In this document: positions 61,100 to 64,000 of the stretch, one piece after another
Numbering within the stretch: position 1 is the first letter of the stretch
Layout: the number at the start of each line of letters is the position of its first letter
Notes under the pieces: generated by a model
Database searches by the model: none
Seen by the model: only the letters and a program-made list of their open reading frames with translations
What the model was told of the DNA's origin: nothing
From: Cucumis sativus
Taxonomy: Eukaryota > Streptophyta > Magnoliopsida > Cucurbitales > Cucurbitaceae
Assembly (NCBI RefSeq): GCF_000004075.3
Contig: NC_026658.2
Coordinates: forward strand, 14,558,075 to 14,622,074
Direction: 5' to 3'
Length of the DNA stretch: 64,000 nucleotides
Made by a program: the position numbers and the translations under genes

Positions 61100-61650
61100 T
61101 AATGATAAGTATTTAAAATCCCCACATATCTCTATAATGGTAAAATATTGTTCACCTTGGGCATAAGCCCTTGGTTTTGCTTATGAAACCACCTCAACAA
61201 ATCTCATACCGATGGAGATAATGGTTGTGGGACTTTGTTTGCAGTCCTAATAATCCTCCCCTGGAACAAAGTACCATTATGAACCTTCCCACATTCGTCT
61301 ACCCCTGATCACCTATGAGAGTTTGCTCTTATCTACCTAGTTTCAAAGCCAAGTACAGTACAACCATGAATCATTTATGTGAAACACAATTTGTATCGAC
61401 CACATAGTCACACCCTCAATCTCCTCATATAGAACAAATATCAACTCCTCTAATAGAGTTATTACTTGCTTGTTGCCCAAATTTGATCAAATCTAGGGAT
61501 TTGTCCACAAGACTCACTATTACCCACACAACTATGTTTAAACATGGCTCTGATAGCAATTGATAAGGACAATGGAACCTCCACATATCTAAAAGGCTTC
61601 ATAGCAATGGAGATAATTGTTGTCACTTGTATACTTACAATCACTTCCTG
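61100..61650 (-). mobile_element. TRIM-like miniature LTR retroelement
   Basis: Two terminal segments resemble each other: 61121–61245 (CCACATATCT … GATGGAGATAATGGTTGTGG) and 61581–61650 (CCACATATCT … CAATGGAGATAATTGTTGTC). The second lacks about 70 internal bases. Next to the second, GGCTCTGATAGCA at 61546–61558 is the reverse complement of an initiator-Met tRNA primer site with one mismatch. This gives minus orientation. The interior (about 300 bases) has no coding capacity and contains TAATCCTCCCCTGGAAC, which I remember from plant TRIM-type repeats. It sits just upstream of the reductase pseudogene. Confidence 0.7.
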
Positions 61651-61933
61651 GATTTTGTTTATGCACCCAAAAGTTAATATATACAGTTACGCCTTTGATG
61701 AGATAATAAAGGAGTTCAGATATAACTTCTGTGCATGTATTTTGCACTAGATTTGGCTTTCTATTGTCTTTCTGGATAACTAAAGCATGAATTGATACTA
61801 TACTTGCTGGCAATTCCTTGTGAATTTTGCTATAGTTTTCATTAGTTTTTTCCTTTTGCACCATGGATAAAGATTATGTCTCTCAAAACTCAAAATCACC
61901 GATTATCTTCTCTAATATTCTCCTATCCAACAG

Positions 61934-63132
61934 GAAGAAAATACTATCCTTCTAGACAGCGTCTTACCTTACCTGCAAAACCAGGGTCAAAAGAGAGGCA
62001 TGTTGTTCTTATCTCAAGCAAGAAACTCCAAGATTACTGCAATGGAAACTTGGAGTACCTGACCATCACATTTAAGGACCTTGGTCCCCAGGTTTCTTTT
62101 AGAACACTTTTCTTGTTGGAGTATTTGGGGCCACTCCTTATCTATCCCATGTTTTACCACTTTCCAGTCTATAAGTTCTTCGGCTATAAAGATGAGCGTC
62201 ATATCTTCCCTGTCCAGACTTATGCCATGTACTATTGGTCCCTTTATTACTCTAAGTGGATCATGGAGACCTTATTTGTTCATAGGTTTAGCCATGAAAC
62301 TTCATGCTTGTCTACTGTCTTCCGTTGCTGCTAATACTACTGGAGCTTTGGAGCTCTGATGAGCTACTATGTAAACCACCCACTTTACATCCCCGTGACT
62401 GACATCCAAATGAAAATTGGTTTTGGATTTGAATTGCTATGTCAATTATATATCCAACCAATATTGTCATCTCATATTGAAGAATCTTAGAGATCCTAGT
62501 GGAAAGGGAGGCTACAAAATTCCCCGTGGATTCCTTTTCAATATTGTAACTTGTGCTAACTACACAACTGAAATTTATCAATGGCTTGGATTCAATATTT
62601 CAACACAAACTCTTGCTGGTTATATTTTTGTAATGGCGGCTACCTACATTATGACTAAATGGGCAATTGCGAAACACCGCCACTTGGAAAATATGATTAC
62701 TATTTGCTTCCTCGTTCATGTAAAATGCACTCCCCTCGTTGATATATTGGAAGGCTTTTACTGTACATTTCTTGCTTTTCATAAGTTTTATGCTTAATTT
62801 AGTACCCTTGGTTTTCAATTGATGAAGTCTAGATCAAGTTTATAGGGTGATATGTGCTGTCTAATTCCTCATAACTAACAAACTATTCCATCATGATCAA
62901 ATTGCTCTTTTTCTTATCATGATCTGAGCTTTTTAATCAATTTAGTATGCTTTTCGTAATTCAAATGTCTAAAATAAATTTTGTCTAGGAAAAGGGTTAC
63001 TGCTTCATCTACAGTTTTTTGTTCTTCCTATATATTCTAATGTTGACTTGGTGTCTTTTGCAGCTTCTTGATGGGAAGGAAGGGAGGCCAAAATATCCAA
63101 GAAGATGGGTGATTCTACCTCCATTTTTCTGA
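61934..63132 (+). pseudogene. Broken trans-2-enoyl-CoA reductase (ECR/CER10-like) copy
   Basis: The intact enzyme performs the last reduction in very-long-chain fatty-acid elongation in the ER membrane. Homology starts at an acceptor (CCAACAG|GAAGAAA) with [12 protein letters not shown] and runs through [31 protein letters not shown] and [13 protein letters not shown] at 62332–62334 then interrupts it, where the family reads on into YYWSFGA. The sequence continues with [20 protein letters not shown], shifts frame at about 62415–62445, and goes on with [31 protein letters not shown] and QWLGFN. The donor after the KHRHLEN block has become AATATGA instead of a GT. The last exon (63064–63132) is intact and ends YPRRWVILPPFF. 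The first exon is absent. Retained intron positions show a DNA-level duplicate rather than a retrocopy. AATAAA follows at 63137. Confidence 0.92.
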
Positions 63133-64000
63133 AAACAATAAAAGCCTTCCAGACAACTATGGCTATTGTGCTACTTTAATTAGTATGTTTTTTCCCCATT
63201 ATAAAACTTGATATAAGTTTTTATAAGGCTTGACCATGAACTCTCATTTCAAAGAGACCTTTTGAGGAGTCTCTAGAGTCTACGCTTTACCTGTTCATTT
63301 GAAAGCAATAATTAGATGCAAGAAATTAAATCATTTGACCACTTGAGTAGGCACTGTTAGTCCAATACAACAAAGTTGATTGTTTTGCTCATTCTACCAT
63401 TTGCACTCAGTCAAATTGTATCGATCTACAATTTGAGCAATGTTTGAAGGAGAATTTGGGAATAATATCAATGAGATAATTTCAGGAGACAACGATATTA
63501 TTTTATTTCCTTCGAATTCCCTGATTGTATTAAAAAAAAACAGAACACCAGATGGCTTAATGACCGACTCTGGTTAAAACTTGTTATCCTGCCTAGGATA
63601 TTTCAAGTATTGCTTGAATTCTTCAATAGTTACCAGCATTCTAGTATATATACAAAAAAAATAAGGTAATAAGGTTGAATATTAAAATCTGTTGGCAAGT
63701 ATATGGTACTTTTACTTTACTTTCTGAAATTCATCTTTGATGTATGTAATAATCTACAAAAGCAGCAGCTTTAGCCTTTGAAACAAACCTCCTGGAAGCT
63801 TGCATTTTAGCCCTGTATGTGTTGAGAACTCTATCCTTGCACTGAGTTTCACTAGAAGAGTTCTATGATATGGCAAAACTATAAGCAAATTCCCAATCCT
63901 AAGGAGAACACCGTGGAAATTTGTTTGGTCACCAGTCATTATACATACTATGTAGTTGGCCAGAAATTAGTCTGTCGTCCAATCCTACGTGGCAGTCCAA
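63133..64000. other. 3' flank of the reductase pseudogene
   Basis: AT-rich sequence with no supported gene. A short minus-strand frame at 63754–63939 has no recognisable motif. Confidence 0.5.

Noticed and set aside
1..64000. Prokaryote-style operons, CRISPR arrays or a multi-gene defence system
   Set aside because: The window is plant nuclear DNA with spliced single genes and transposons. No regular spacer arrays or clustered co-directional genes were seen.

Overview
The window is nuclear DNA from a flowering plant. Coding islands are separated by long, very AT-rich spacers. The genes have GT–AG introns and plant-specific families: a cytosolic Hsc70 ending in EEVD, a Dof zinc-finger factor and an XB3-type ankyrin–RING ligase. 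Ty1-copia, TRIM, hAT and MITE debris fills the rest. Several repeats look like those of Cucurbitaceae, but that family-level guess is inference only.

Layout. 1–6.0 kb: gene-free AT-rich DNA. 6.04–10.82 kb: a decayed Ty1-copia element on the minus strand with both LTRs, a primer-binding site, gag, integrase and RT/RNase H remnants, and a nested LTR fragment. 11.8–12.1 kb: a 62-bp minisatellite whose relatives recur inverted at 49 kb. 12.7–15.5 kb: an Hsc70 gene with a heat-shock element beside its TATA box. 17.6–19.1 kb: a convergent gene for a large alpha-crystallin-domain (HSP20-like) protein. 20–28 kb: spacer. 28.3–29.8 kb: the Dof gene, with exon-like islands downstream. 33.8–36.5 kb (minus): a six-coding-exon gene for a 175-aa protein with four cysteines spaced exactly ten residues apart; its long leader intron holds a kinase fragment. 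40.1 kb: a long ATT microsatellite. 45.1–48.1 kb: the XB3/XBAT31-type gene in eight exons. 49–52.3 kb: repeats and a dead hAT transposase. 54.7–55.6 kb (minus): a 190-aa plant protein that appears to need a GC–AG intron. 58.1–58.5 kb: a complete MITE with perfect inverted ends and target duplication. 59.4–60.0 kb (minus): a 173-aa unknown protein, divergent from an unassigned exon at 60.6 kb. 61.1–61.65 kb: a TRIM-like retroelement. 61.9–63.1 kb: a broken trans-2-enoyl-CoA reductase copy.

The genes are mostly unrelated single loci, as is normal in plants. The only thematic neighbours are the convergent Hsc70 and HSP20-like genes. I found no coherent undescribed multi-gene system. The most useful leads are the CX9C-array protein, the phase-compatible orphan exon downstream of Dof, the GC–AG intron, the inverted minisatellite family and the intact MITE. 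All exon coordinates come from reading splice sites and frames by eye; no alignment or expression data were available.
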